A DNA stretch of 64,000 bases from an uncultured Lachnospiraceae bacterium. Lineage in GTDB: Bacteria > Bacillota > Clostridia > Lachnospirales > Lachnospiraceae. The notes beneath the pieces are model-generated. The model did not search any database. It was not told where the DNA came from and saw only the letters and a list, made by a program, of their open reading frames with translations. Below, in pieces: positions 33,815 through 42,859 of the stretch (position 1 is its first letter; each line of letters begins with the position of its first letter). Made by a program: the position numbers and the translations under genes. Location of the stretch: contig CANQOK010000001.1 of assembly GCA_947625465.1 (NCBI GenBank), positions 62,001-126,000 of the forward strand, read 5' to 3'.

Positions 33815-36800
33815 ATGAAAGCGGTAACGGAACCTTTAGAAGGACTGCAGGATTTTGCGGCGATCCGGAACAGATTACAACAGAAACAATGCAGCATACA
33901 GGTCACGGGCTGTCTGGATTCCGGTATGGTGCAGTTTATCCATGCGGCAGGAGAGGGATTCAGACGGAAAATCATTCTTACGTTTCATGAACTGAAAGCC
34001 AGAGAATTATACGAAGATTACCGCTGTTTTGATACGAATGTGGTACTGTATCCGGCGAAAGACTTTATTTTTTATCAGGCGGACGTCCATGGAAATCTTC
34101 TTGTAAAAGAACGGCTTGCGGCGATCGAGCAGATCTTTGGGGCGGAAGAAGTGACGGTGATCACTACCCTGGACGGATTCATGGATCCGATCCTGCCGCC
34201 GGAACGCATGCGGGACGCTAAAATCGAACTGGAAGTCGGGCAGCAGGCAGAACCGGAAGCGCTTGCGCAGAAGCTGTTAAGCCTGGGGTATGAACGGGTG
34301 ACGCAGACGGAAACGCCCGGACAGTTTGCGATCCGCGGAAGTATTCTGGATATTTTTCCGCTGACGGCTGAACTGCCCTGCCGGATCGATTTCTGGGATC
34401 AGGATGTAGATATGATCAAGCTGTTTGAACCGGAAAGCCAGCGGGCGGTGACAAAGCTGGACAGGATTCAGATCCCTCCGGCTACGGAGTACGTACTGAG
34501 CCGTCTGGAGAAAACGGAAGGCATCCGCCGCCTGAAAGAGGAGGCGGACAGTCAGAGTCAGATCCTGCGGAAACAGATGCGGACGGAAGAAGCGCACAGG
34601 CTGAAGATTACGATTGAGGATCTCTGCGCCCGGATCGAGGCCGGTATGGCAGATGTGGCGCTGGACGGGTATATTTCCTATTTTACATCCGGACTTGTCA
34701 GCTTATTGGATTATTTTGATCCGGAGGAAACCGCCGTTTTTCTGGATGAACCCAGACGGATCCGTGAACATGCGGAAAGTGTGGAACGGGAGTTTAAGGA
34801 AAGCATGATACACCGGCTGGAGCATGGCTCCGTACTGCCGGGACAGGCGGAAGTGCTGTGGACGACAGAGCAGATTCTGGCGAAGCTGGCGGGAATGCGG
34901 CTGGTCCTGATGACGACGCTGGAGCAGAAGATAAAAGAGTTTAATGCGAAAGAGCAGTTCTATATTGTGATGCAGAATATCAATTCCTATCACAATCAGT
35001 TTGCTCTGCTGGCAAAGGATTTGGGGACGTACCGAAAACAGAAATATCGGGTTCTTCTATTCTGCGCGTCCCGGACCAGAGGGGAGCGTCTGGCGAAAGA
35101 TCTGACGGAGGACTTTGCACTTCCCGCGTTCTACAGTGATGACCGGGAACGGGTGCCGCAGCCCGGAGAGATCATGGTGACCAGAGGCAATGTCCATAAG
35201 GGCTTTGTATATCCGGCAATCCGGTTTGTGGTAATTACGGAAACCGATATTTTCGGGACAGAAAAGAAAAAGAGACGCAGGAAAAAGCGGGCATATCAGG
35301 GAACGGAGATCCGGAGCTTTACCGATCTGCATGTAGGGGACTATGTGGTGCATGAAAACCACGGTCTGGGTATCTATCGCGGGATTGAACGGATTCAGGT
35401 AGATAAGATCACCAAGGACTATATGAAGATCGAGTATGGCGGCGGCGGGAACCTGTATGTGCCGACAAGCGGTATGGATCTGATCCAGAAATACGCCGGA
35501 TCGGAGGCAAAGCCGCCGAAGTTAAATAAACTGGGCACCGCGGAATGGGGAAAGACCAGGCAGAAAGTAAGCGGAGCCGTACAGGAGATCGCCAGGGAAC
35601 TGGTAGATCTGTATGCGAGGCGGCAGGCCAAGCAGGGATATGTATACAGCGCGGATACGGTCTGGCAGAAGGAGTTTGAGGAGATGTTTCCTTATGCCGA
35701 AACCGAGGATCAGATCCGGGCCGTAGAAGAGATCAAACAAGATATGCAGAGCCCGAAGATCATGGACCGGCTGGTATGCGGCGATGTGGGTTACGGAAAG
35801 ACCGAGGTAGCGATCCGGGCTGCGTTTAAAGCCGTACAGGACGGGAAACAGGTGGCGGTTTTAGTGCCGACGACCATCCTGGCGCAGCAGCATTTTAATA
35901 CCTTTGTGCAGCGCTTTAAGGATTATCCGGTTCGGGTGGAATTGCTCTGCCGGTTCCGGACGCCGGCGCAGCAAAAGCAGACGATCACGGATCTGAAAAA
36001 AGGATTTGTGGATATTGTGATCGGAACGCATCGGCTTCTCTCCAAAGATGTGCAGTATAGAGATCTGGGACTGCTGGTTGTAGACGAAGAACAGCGGTTT
36101 GGCGTTGCCCATAAAGAGAAGATCAAACAGTTAAAGGATACCGTTGACGTACTGACGCTTACGGCGACGCCGATCCCGCGGACACTGCATATGAGTCTGG
36201 CAGGGATCCGGGATATGAGCGTATTGGAGGAAGCGCCGGTGGACCGGATGCCCATTCAGACCTATGTGATGGAATATGAGGATGAGATGGTGCGGGAGGC
36301 GATCACCAGAGAGCTTTCCCGAAACGGTCAGGTATTCTATGTGTATAACCGGGTTAATAATATAGAGGAAATTACCCTGCATATTCAGAAGCTGGTGCCG
36401 GAAGCGGTTGTGGAGTACGCGCACGGGCAGATGAGCGAGCGGCGGCTGGAACAGATCATGTACGATTTCGTCAATGGAGAAATCGATGTGCTGGTTTCCA
36501 CTACGATCATTGAGACCGGAATGGATATTTCCAACGCCAATACCATGATCATTCACGATGCGGATCAGCTGGGACTGGCGCAGCTGTATCAGCTGCGCGG
36601 ACGGGTAGGACGATCAAACCGGGTGGCCTTTGCCTTCCTTCTATATAGAAGAAATAAACTGTTGAAAGAAGTGGCGGAGAAACGGCTGGCTGCCATACGG
36701 GAATTTACAGATCTGGGCGCGGGTTTTAAGATCGCGATGAAAGATCTGGAGATCCGGGGCGCCGGAAATCTGCTGGGTGCCAGTCAGCACGGGCATATGG

Positions 36801-37384
36801 AAGCCGTCGGATATGATCTGTACTGCAAGATGCTGAATGAGGCGGTTCTTTCCCTGAAAGGAGAAAAGAAACCGGCGGAATATGAAACCGCCATAGATGT
36901 GAATCTGGACGCCTATATCCCGCCTTTTTATATTGCGAACGAAGGACAAAAACTGGATATTTACAAGCGGATCGCGGCGGTAGAAACGCAGGAGGATTAT
37001 TCGGACATGGAAGATGAACTGGTCGACCGCTTCGGCGAGCCGCCCAGACAGGTGGTAAATCTGCTCCGGATCGCATTATTGAAAGCCAAAGCGCATCGCG
37101 CGTATATTACGGAAATCACCGGAAACCGGCAGGAGCTGCGGATTTCCATGTATCCGAAGGCGAAGATCGATACGCTGCGGATTCCGGTTTTGTTAAAGCG
37201 TTACGGCCGCGAAATGCGGTTTATCACAGATGGAGAGCCGGGATTTGTCTATACGCGAAAGGATCAGAGCGGCGACAGCGAGGTATATCTGCAGGTGATC
37301 GATCAGGTGATCACGGATATTCTGGGATTGTCGGAAGGAGTGGAAGAAAATGAAACGGTCGGAACGGGCAGTGGAACTGTTTAA
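33815..37384 (+). CDS. mfd: Transcription-repair coupling factor
   Basis: An 1189-residue SF2 translocase that removes RNA polymerase stalled at lesions and recruits UvrA. It has UvrB-like N-terminal domains, a CarD-like polymerase-binding domain ([13 protein letters not shown]), the helicase core with [20 protein letters not shown] and Q-L-R-G-R-V-G-R-S, and a C-terminal TRCF domain. ATG 33815 has GGAGG 5 bases upstream; ATG 33803 is possible. Length is normal. The 3' end overlaps the next gene by 35 bases. Confidence 0.97.
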   Translation: MKAVTEPLEGLQDFAAIRNRLQQKQCSIQVTGCLDSGMVQFIHAAGEGFRRKIILTFHELKARELYEDYRCFDTNVVLYPAKDFIFYQADVHGNLLVKERLAAIEQIFGAEEVTVITTLDGFMDPILPPERMRDAKIELEVGQQAEPEALAQKLLSLGYERVTQTETPGQFAIRGSILDIFPLTAELPCRIDFWDQDVDMIKLFEPESQRAVTKLDRIQIPPATEYVLSRLEKTEGIRRLKEEADSQSQILRKQMRTEEAHRLKITIEDLCARIEAGMADVALDGYISYFTSGLVSLLDYFDPEETAVFLDEPRRIREHAESVEREFKESMIHRLEHGSVLPGQAEVLWTTEQILAKLAGMRLVLMTTLEQKIKEFNAKEQFYIVMQNINSYHNQFALLAKDLGTYRKQKYRVLLFCASRTRGERLAKDLTEDFALPAFYSDDRERVPQPGEIMVTRGNVHKGFVYPAIRFVVITETDIFGTEKKKRRRKKRAYQGTEIRSFTDLHVGDYVVHENHGLGIYRGIERIQVDKITKDYMKIEYGGGGNLYVPTSGMDLIQKYAGSEAKPPKLNKLGTAEWGKTRQKVSGAVQEIARELVDLYARRQAKQGYVYSADTVWQKEFEEMFPYAETEDQIRAVEEIKQDMQSPKIMDRLVCGDVGYGKTEVAIRAAFKAVQDGKQVAVLVPTTILAQQHFNTFVQRFKDYPVRVELLCRFRTPAQQKQTITDLKKGFVDIVIGTHRLLSKDVQYRDLGLLVVDEEQRFGVAHKEKIKQLKDTVDVLTLTATPIPRTLHMSLAGIRDMSVLEEAPVDRMPIQTYVMEYEDEMVREAITRELSRNGQVFYVYNRVNNIEEITLHIQKLVPEAVVEYAHGQMSERRLEQIMYDFVNGEIDVLVSTTIIETGMDISNANTMIIHDADQLGLAQLYQLRGRVGRSNRVAFAFLLYRRNKLLKEVAEKRLAAIREFTDLGAGFKIAMKDLEIRGAGNLLGASQHGHMEAVGYDLYCKMLNEAVLSLKGEKKPAEYETAIDVNLDAYIPPFYIANEGQKLDIYKRIAAVETQEDYSDMEDELVDRFGEPPRQVVNLLRIALLKAKAHRAYITEITGNRQELRISMYPKAKIDTLRIPVLLKRYGREMRFITDGEPGFVYTRKDQSGDSEVYLQVIDQVITDILGLSEGVEENETVGTGSGTV

Positions 37385-37814
37385 AGAAGGATATAATTGC
37401 TCGCAGTCGGTGTTCGGCGCATTCGCGGATCTATATGGAATGGACTTTGAAACCGCGATGAAGGTTTCCGCTTCCTTTGGCGGCGGGCTCGGGAGAATGC
37501 GGGAGGTCTGCGGCACTGTATCGGGCATGGCGCTGGCGATCGGGATGGAAACCGGCGCGGTGCAGGGAAAGGATACGGCTCGGAAAAAAGCCAATTATGA
37601 AAAGGTTCAGAAGCTGACAAATGCGTTTCGGGAGCAAAACGGAACGATTTACTGTAAGGAACTGCTGGGACTGACAAAGAAGCAGCAGGAGGAAGAAACG
37701 GCAGAACCGGCAGCGCGGACGGAAGAATATTACAGAAAACGCCCCTGTCTGCAGCTGATCCGAATGGCAGCGGAATTATTGGAAAAGGAGTTTCATTACG
37801 AAGATGAGGTATAA
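37350..37814 (+). CDS. C_GCAxxG_C_C-type putative redox protein
   Basis: A 154-residue soluble protein. G-Y-N-C-S-Q-S-V near residue 17, F-G-G-G-L-G-R-M-R-E-V-C-G-T-V-S-G near 45-60, and later single Cys (C-K-E-L-L-G and R-P-C-L-Q-L-I) match the Cys-spaced family often called C_GCAxxG_C_C, thought to be redox active. The core here is C-G-T-V-S-G instead of the common C-G-A-L-T-G. Function is unknown. It starts inside mfd (35-base overlap, GGAAGGAG upstream) and overlaps the next gene by 11 bases. Confidence 0.8.
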   Translation: MKRSERAVELFKEGYNCSQSVFGAFADLYGMDFETAMKVSASFGGGLGRMREVCGTVSGMALAIGMETGAVQGKDTARKKANYEKVQKLTNAFREQNGTIYCKELLGLTKKQQEEETAEPAARTEEYYRKRPCLQLIRMAAELLEKEFHYEDEV

Positions 37815-38937
37815 GATTGTCAATATCGGAGCATCCATTGTCCTGGCAGTATTAGTGATCGCCGGTATCTATGTCTGCGTCGACGGCCGGATGGAAAAAG
37901 AGCCGGAAAGCAGTTCGGAAACAGGTATTGTCCTGCAGGTCCCGGACGCCGGTGAGCCGTCAGGAACGGAATCCGATCTTCCGGAGACTTCCGGGGAAAC
38001 AGAGTCTTCCAAAAAGCCGGATGCGGACGCACGGCAGGATACGACGAAAAAGCAGGTGATCGTCTCCGCAAACCCCACGGAACCGGCGACAACGGATACG
38101 ACACTGTATCAGGTCGTGGAGTACGTGGACGCCACCAATCAGGTTTCCGCAAAGTTTGAAAAGCAGTTAGCGGCAAAAAGCGCGATCTTGGTAGACGTCA
38201 ATCAGAAGGCGATCCTATATGAGAAAAATTCGGATGTACAGATGGATCCCGCCAGCACCACAAAGCTGCTTACCGCCCTGGTGGCGCTGGAATACTGGAA
38301 AGCGGATGAAACCATCACGGTGGGAAGTGAGATCAATCTGGTGGCGCCGGACGCCAGCCGTGCATGGCTCGAGGCAGGGGACAAGCTGACAGTGGAACAG
38401 ATGATCCAGGGAATGCTGATCTGTTCCGGCAATGACGCCGCATATGTACTGGCAGCCAACACCGGTCGCCGGTTATCCGAAAAAAAACTGTCCGACTCGG
38501 AGGCAGTCCGTTATTTTATCGATCTGATGAATCAGAGGGTAAAAGAAATGCAGCTTTCGCATACGCATTTTAATTCTCCGGACGGTTATGACGCCGACAA
38601 TCAGTATACCAGCGCGGAAGATTTGGCGGTTATCGCCTATCAGGCGTATCAGAATCCGGTGATCCGCCGGACCTGTAAGCTTTCCAAGGTCTATGTGCCG
38701 GAGCGGGATGTGACCTGGCAGAGCACCAATCAGCTGTTGAATCCGGACAGCGAATATTACTATGACAAAGCGATCGGCATGAAGACCGGAAGCACGGACA
38801 ATGCCGGCAAATGTCTGGTATCATTGGCAAAAGAAGGAGAGCAGGTCTATCTGTGCGTGGTATTGAATTCCGATGAACCCGGCAGGTGGACAGATTCGAT
38901 TTCCTTATTTGATTATGGATTTTCATTAAAAAAATGA
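37804..38937 (+). CDS. D-alanyl-D-alanine carboxypeptidase (S11 family)
   Basis: A 377-residue penicillin-binding protein that trims the terminal D-Ala from peptidoglycan stems. An N-terminal membrane anchor (I-V-L-A-V-L-V-I-A-G-I-Y-V) is followed by a Ser/Thr/Pro-rich linker of about 80 residues and the S11 catalytic domain: S-T-T-K (nucleophile Ser), S-G-N-D (second motif) and K-T-G-S-T (third motif). The C-terminal anchor domain of classical DacA is absent; the N-terminal helix probably holds it in the membrane. Confidence 0.93.
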   Translation: MRYKIVNIGASIVLAVLVIAGIYVCVDGRMEKEPESSSETGIVLQVPDAGEPSGTESDLPETSGETESSKKPDADARQDTTKKQVIVSANPTEPATTDTTLYQVVEYVDATNQVSAKFEKQLAAKSAILVDVNQKAILYEKNSDVQMDPASTTKLLTALVALEYWKADETITVGSEINLVAPDASRAWLEAGDKLTVEQMIQGMLICSGNDAAYVLAANTGRRLSEKKLSDSEAVRYFIDLMNQRVKEMQLSHTHFNSPDGYDADNQYTSAEDLAVIAYQAYQNPVIRRTCKLSKVYVPERDVTWQSTNQLLNPDSEYYYDKAIGMKTGSTDNAGKCLVSLAKEGEQVYLCVVLNSDEPGRWTDSISLFDYGFSLKK

Positions 38938-38957
38938 CAAAGTGGAGGTGAGAAGAA

Positions 38958-39869
38958 ATGTCAGAAAAACGATACGCGGTACTGATCGATACAGAAAATA
39001 CAAGTCCTGCGTACATTGAGGGAATCTTAAAGGAAATTTCCCAGTACGGCAGAGTGACCTACAAGCGGATGTATGGAGATTTCACGTCGGACGAACTGGC
39101 AGAATGGAATAAAAAGGCAATCCAGCACGCCATCGTACAGATTCAGCAGCCCCATTATTCCAAGGCGAAAAACGCGTCGGATATCATGCTGGTCATTGAT
39201 GCTATGGATATCCTGTATAACGGCAGGGTAGAAGGCTTTTGCATCGTTTCCAGCGACGGAGACTTCACAAGACTTGTGAACCGCCTGTGTGAAGAAGGCA
39301 TGGAAGTGGTCGGCATGGGAAAGAGCGACGCGTCCAAAGCGTTAAAGGCGGCCTGTACCCAGTTTAAGAATCTGGAGATCCTGGGAGACCGGGAAGAAGA
39401 GAATACGGTTTCCGAGATTGTAGATCTGAAGGATATCAAAGAAGTTATCTCCGATATCATCACACAAAAGGAAGATAAGGGAAAAATGGCGGGACTTGGA
39501 GAGATCGGCAGCACCCTGATGAATACATATTCCGATTTCGATGTGCGGAATTACGGTTATAAGTCCTTATATACCTTCGTAGAGGATATGAAAGAGTTTA
39601 AGATCGTAAAGATGGGAAGCAGCATCATGGTCAGCAACGCCCGCGTCAAGGAACTGAAAACGGTTGTGGAAAATTTTGTAAGGAGTTCTTTAAAAAGCGG
39701 TCCGCTGGAGCTGGGCGCGCTTGCAAACAACCTTTATTCCAAATTTAAGGATTTTAAAATGCAGGAATATGGCTACTACAAGTTTGAGCAGTTTATCAGA
39801 AGCATTGACGGAATCGTGATCGAGCAGCCGGAAGGAGAAAAGGCGCAGAAGATAGCAAAGCTGGGATAG
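38958..39869 (+). CDS. NYN (LabA-like) nuclease-fold protein with two OST-HTH/LOTUS domains
   Basis: A 303-residue soluble protein. The N-terminal NYN/PIN-like domain has V-L-I-D-T-E-N (residues 8-14) and V-S-S-D-G-D-F near 98, acidic residues expected for metal-dependent RNA cleavage. Two similar C-terminal modules follow (about 160-210 and 235-290), each with a helical start and a conserved Y-G-Y-K-S-L-Y-x-F-V or Y-G-Y-Y-K-F-E-Q-F-I strand, as in LOTUS RNA-binding domains. It probably acts on RNA, but the target is unknown. GGAGGTGAG lies before the ATG; it appears singly placed. Confidence 0.82.
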   Translation: MSEKRYAVLIDTENTSPAYIEGILKEISQYGRVTYKRMYGDFTSDELAEWNKKAIQHAIVQIQQPHYSKAKNASDIMLVIDAMDILYNGRVEGFCIVSSDGDFTRLVNRLCEEGMEVVGMGKSDASKALKAACTQFKNLEILGDREEENTVSEIVDLKDIKEVISDIITQKEDKGKMAGLGEIGSTLMNTYSDFDVRNYGYKSLYTFVEDMKEFKIVKMGSSIMVSNARVKELKTVVENFVRSSLKSGPLELGALANNLYSKFKDFKMQEYGYYKFEQFIRSIDGIVIEQPEGEKAQKIAKLG

Positions 39870-39926
39870 GCACAAAAGCCCGGATGACGCATAGACTAAA
39901 GAGAGCGCATTTGGGAGCTGAAATCT

Positions 39927-40427
39927 GTGTATACCAGTTTTATGAAAGCAATTTTATACAATCCGCCGGTCTGCGGCGCCGTTATAACAGGCAGTCAGGC
40001 CTATCCCCTGCTGTCCGGCAATGTACTGTTTTATGAAGCTAATAACGGAACGATCGTAGTGGCGGATCTGACCGGACTTGTGGAAGCGGGGACAGAACAG
40101 GAGGCCTGCAGGCTTCCCCGTTTCTATGGTTTCCATATTCACGAAGGGAATGCCTGTGGCGGGACGCAGCAGGACGGAGCTTTTTTGGCTGCCGGCAGTC
40201 ATTGGAATCCCCGAAAATGCGAGCATCCGGCCCATGCGGGCGATCTGCCTGTGCTGCTGAGCAATTACGGAAAAGTATGGAGCGCCTGCTATACGGAAGC
40301 GTTCATGCCGTGGGAAGTGCTGGGACATACGGTGATCCTGCACGATCAGCCCGATGATTACCGGACTCAGCCTGCGGGGAATGCGGGAGAGCGGATCGGA
40401 TGCGGTACGATTGTACCGTTTCAATAA
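39927..40427 (+). CDS. Cu/Zn superoxide dismutase-like protein without signal peptide
   Basis: A 166-residue protein of the Cu/Zn SOD family. Metal ligands appear complete: F-H-I-H-E-G, G-S-H-W-N-P, E-H-P-A-H-A-G-D-L, and G-H-T-V-I-L-H-D; the active-site Arg region is G-N-A-G-E-R-I-G-C-G, and Cys for the disulfide are in N-A-C-G-G and I-G-C-G-T. It would remove superoxide. Most bacterial members are exported, but no signal peptide is present with either start (GTG 39927 after GGGAG, chosen; ATG 39942). A cytoplasmic site in an anaerobe is unusual. Confidence 0.88.
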   Translation: MYTSFMKAILYNPPVCGAVITGSQAYPLLSGNVLFYEANNGTIVVADLTGLVEAGTEQEACRLPRFYGFHIHEGNACGGTQQDGAFLAAGSHWNPRKCEHPAHAGDLPVLLSNYGKVWSACYTEAFMPWEVLGHTVILHDQPDDYRTQPAGNAGERIGCGTIVPFQ

Positions 40428-40455
40428 ATACAAAGGAAAAGAGAGGAATTGAACG

Positions 40456-41847
40456 ATGGAGCGAAAAAGCGCATGGTTATCTTATGGGGAAGAACAGCAA
40501 ACGGAAACAGAGCGGATTGCCGCCGGATATAAAGCCTTTATTACAAAATGCAAGACGGAGCGGGAATGCGTGGAGGAAATCGCGGTAATGGCAGAAGCCG
40601 CGGGCTATGTCAGTATGGAAAAGGCAGCGGAAAAAGGATGGAAACCGGTGCCGGGAGCTAAACTTTATGCGGTCAATAAGAAAAAGGGCATTGCATTGTT
40701 TCATATCGGGAGCGAACCGCTGACAGAAGGTTTCCAGATTCTCGGTGCGCATATCGACTCACCCAGACTGGATATCAAGCAGAATCCGCTGTTTGAGGAA
40801 CAGGACCTGAATATGGCGCTGCTGGATACCCATTATTACGGCGGGATCAAGAAATATCAGTGGGTGACGCTGCCGCTTGCCATTCATGGCGTTGTGGCCA
40901 AAAAAGACGGAACCGTGCAGAAGATCTCCATCGGAGAATCCCCTGACGAGCCGGTAGTCGGGATTACGGATCTGCTGATCCATCTGGCGGGCGAACAGAT
41001 GGCGAAAAAAGCTTCGGTTGTCATTGAAGGGGAAAGCCTGGATATCCTGGTGGGCAGCCGTCCGATCGCAGCCGAAGAGGATGAAAAAGACACGGTCAAA
41101 AAACAGGTGCTCGAGATTTTGAAAACGCAGTATGGAATAGAAGAAGAGGATTTCCTGTCCGCGGAGCTGGAAGCGGTTCCCGCAGGACCGGCCCGGGATT
41201 TCGGTCTGGATCGCAGCATGATCATGGGCTACGGACAGGACGACCGGATCTGCGCCTATACTTCTCTGATCGCGCAGCTGGAAATGACGGAGATCCCGAA
41301 ACGGACTTCTGTCTGCATTTTCTGTGATAAAGAAGAAATCGGCAGCGTAGGCGCCACGAGTATGTCCTCTAAATTTTTTGAGCGGACCGCGGCAAAACTG
41401 CTCGGAATGCAGGGCGCCGCCGATTACGGCACTGTGATGGAGACACTGGCAAACTGTAATATGCTTTCCTCCGATGTAAGCGCTGCGGTAGATCCCAATT
41501 ATCAGAATGTATTTGAAAAGAAAAACGCCGCGTATATGGGAAAAGGGCTGGTATTCAATAAATTTACCGGCGCCCGGGGCAAATCCGGTTCCAATGACGC
41601 GTCCGCGGAATATATCGCGTATCTGCGGAAGATCATGGATGACGCCGGCGTACACTGGCAGACTGCGGAGTTGGGAAAAGTCGATCAGGGCGGCGGCGGA
41701 ACCATCGCGTATGTGACTGCGGAATACGGAATGGAAGTGATCGACAGCGGAATTGCCCTGCTCAATATGCACGCGCCCTGGGAGATTTCCAGCAAAGCGG
41801 ATCTTTATGAGGCCGTCAAAGGTTATCAGGCATTTTTAAGGGGATAA
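40456..41847 (+). CDS. M18-family aminopeptidase
   Basis: A 463-residue zinc aminopeptidase for acidic or neutral N-terminal residues, cytoplasmic. The metal and catalytic residues are in L-G-A-H-I-D-S-P-R-L (His, Asp), F-C-D-K-E-E-I-G-S-V-G (Glu pair), and the C-terminal N-M-H-A-P-W-E (His). G-x-N-D-A-S-A-E and Q-G-G-G-G-T are typical. The ribosome binding site is GAGAGGAA. The next gene begins 4 bases downstream. Confidence 0.95.
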   Translation: MERKSAWLSYGEEQQTETERIAAGYKAFITKCKTERECVEEIAVMAEAAGYVSMEKAAEKGWKPVPGAKLYAVNKKKGIALFHIGSEPLTEGFQILGAHIDSPRLDIKQNPLFEEQDLNMALLDTHYYGGIKKYQWVTLPLAIHGVVAKKDGTVQKISIGESPDEPVVGITDLLIHLAGEQMAKKASVVIEGESLDILVGSRPIAAEEDEKDTVKKQVLEILKTQYGIEEEDFLSAELEAVPAGPARDFGLDRSMIMGYGQDDRICAYTSLIAQLEMTEIPKRTSVCIFCDKEEIGSVGATSMSSKFFERTAAKLLGMQGAADYGTVMETLANCNMLSSDVSAAVDPNYQNVFEKKNAAYMGKGLVFNKFTGARGKSGSNDASAEYIAYLRKIMDDAGVHWQTAELGKVDQGGGGTIAYVTAEYGMEVIDSGIALLNMHAPWEISSKADLYEAVKGYQAFLRG

Positions 41848-41850
41848 TTC

Positions 41851-42384
41851 ATGAATTACCTGAAGTTAGAAAATAATATCATTGAGATGATGAAAGAGGA
41901 GCAGTTAAAGCTGGGCTATGCCAGTGAGACGGTCCGGCTTTACTATCCGCTTTCTTCTCTAAACCGGGCGCTGGGGTGCGAACAGGATATCGCGCAGATG
42001 CGGGAAACCTTGCGGAATTTTTCGGAAGCTGTAACGGACAGGCTTGGGAAGATCTCCGTTTCCAATCAGGGAGAGCGGTTTTGCTTTACGATCCCACCCG
42101 CGGGCGCGGAATATGTGCACGCGCATATGGGAGATACGTCCTTTCTGGCCGGGTTTATCCAAACCATCGGGAAACACGGATGTACGATGGAAGAAATCCG
42201 GAACCTCTTTCATCAATATTCGGAACATGTTCATATAGAACGGGCGGCACACGGAGAATTTGACTGGCTGCTATATTTTGAAGACGGAACCCCGGATAAT
42301 TTCCGTTACTGCATCACAAACGAAGGCTGCCATCTGATTTACCACCGGTATACGCCGGAGGACTATGAAGCCCTGAATCTGTGA
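41851..42384 (+). CDS. DUF3877-like protein of unknown function
   Basis: A 177-residue soluble protein without signal. It resembles DUF3877 family proteins of Lachnospiraceae (Y-Y-P-L-S-S-L-N-R-A-L-G and G-E-F-D-W-L-L-Y-F-E-D-G-x-P-D), a family without known role. There is no recognisable catalytic motif. It is tightly linked to the M18 aminopeptidase gene upstream and the MarR gene downstream. Confidence 0.65.
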   Translation: MNYLKLENNIIEMMKEEQLKLGYASETVRLYYPLSSLNRALGCEQDIAQMRETLRNFSEAVTDRLGKISVSNQGERFCFTIPPAGAEYVHAHMGDTSFLAGFIQTIGKHGCTMEEIRNLFHQYSEHVHIERAAHGEFDWLLYFEDGTPDNFRYCITNEGCHLIYHRYTPEDYEALNL

Positions 42385-42404
42385 AAGGAAGGGTGAGAAC
42401 GGAT

Positions 42405-42824
42405 ATGAAAGATAAATTGTTTCTGGCTTTAATGGAAGCGCAGCGCGCGCACGGACACCTGAGCATGCAGGGATTTCAGAAACTGAACCTGTCGGAAGGA
42501 CAGCCAAAGACGCTGTACATTTTATTAAGGGCGGAAGGCTGTGTGCAGAAGGAACTGGCCGAGATGGCCAGAGTGCGGCCGGCGTCCATGACTGTTCTGT
42601 TAGACCGGATGGAAAAGCAGGGATATATTCTCCGGAAAGAAACCCGGGTTTCCGGAGGGAAACGGGCATACCGGGTATATATGACGCCGGAAGGAAAGGT
42701 GAAGGCCAGACAGGTAGAAGAACTGGTCGAGGTGTTGGAAGAGCGGGCTTTTTCGGGATTTTCCGGGGAAGAGCGGAACCTGCTGCTGCAGATGCTGGGG
42801 CGGGTTGCGGACAACCTGTCATAA
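42405..42824 (+). CDS. MarR-family transcriptional regulator
   Basis: A 139-residue winged-helix DNA-binding protein. Q-K-E-L-A-E-M-A-R-V-R-P-A-S-M-T is the helix-turn-helix, and L-D-R-M-E-K-Q-G-Y-I-L-R-K-E the wing with Arg. Such proteins bind inverted repeats as dimers and respond to small molecules. ATG 42405 fits AGGAAGGGTGAG; a GTG at 42381 overlaps the previous stop but lacks a ribosome binding site. It precedes mgtE by 35 bases and may control it, which is inference. Confidence 0.88.
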   Translation: MKDKLFLALMEAQRAHGHLSMQGFQKLNLSEGQPKTLYILLRAEGCVQKELAEMARVRPASMTVLLDRMEKQGYILRKETRVSGGKRAYRVYMTPEGKVKARQVEELVEVLEERAFSGFSGEERNLLLQMLGRVADNLS

Positions 42825-42859
42825 CAGATGAAAACCTTACAGGAAAGGAGGAATGCAGC

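Noticed and set aside
40759..41772. 337-codon open frame on the minus strand
   Set aside because: Antisense to the M18 aminopeptidase gene, whose catalytic motifs are intact; long only because of codon bias.
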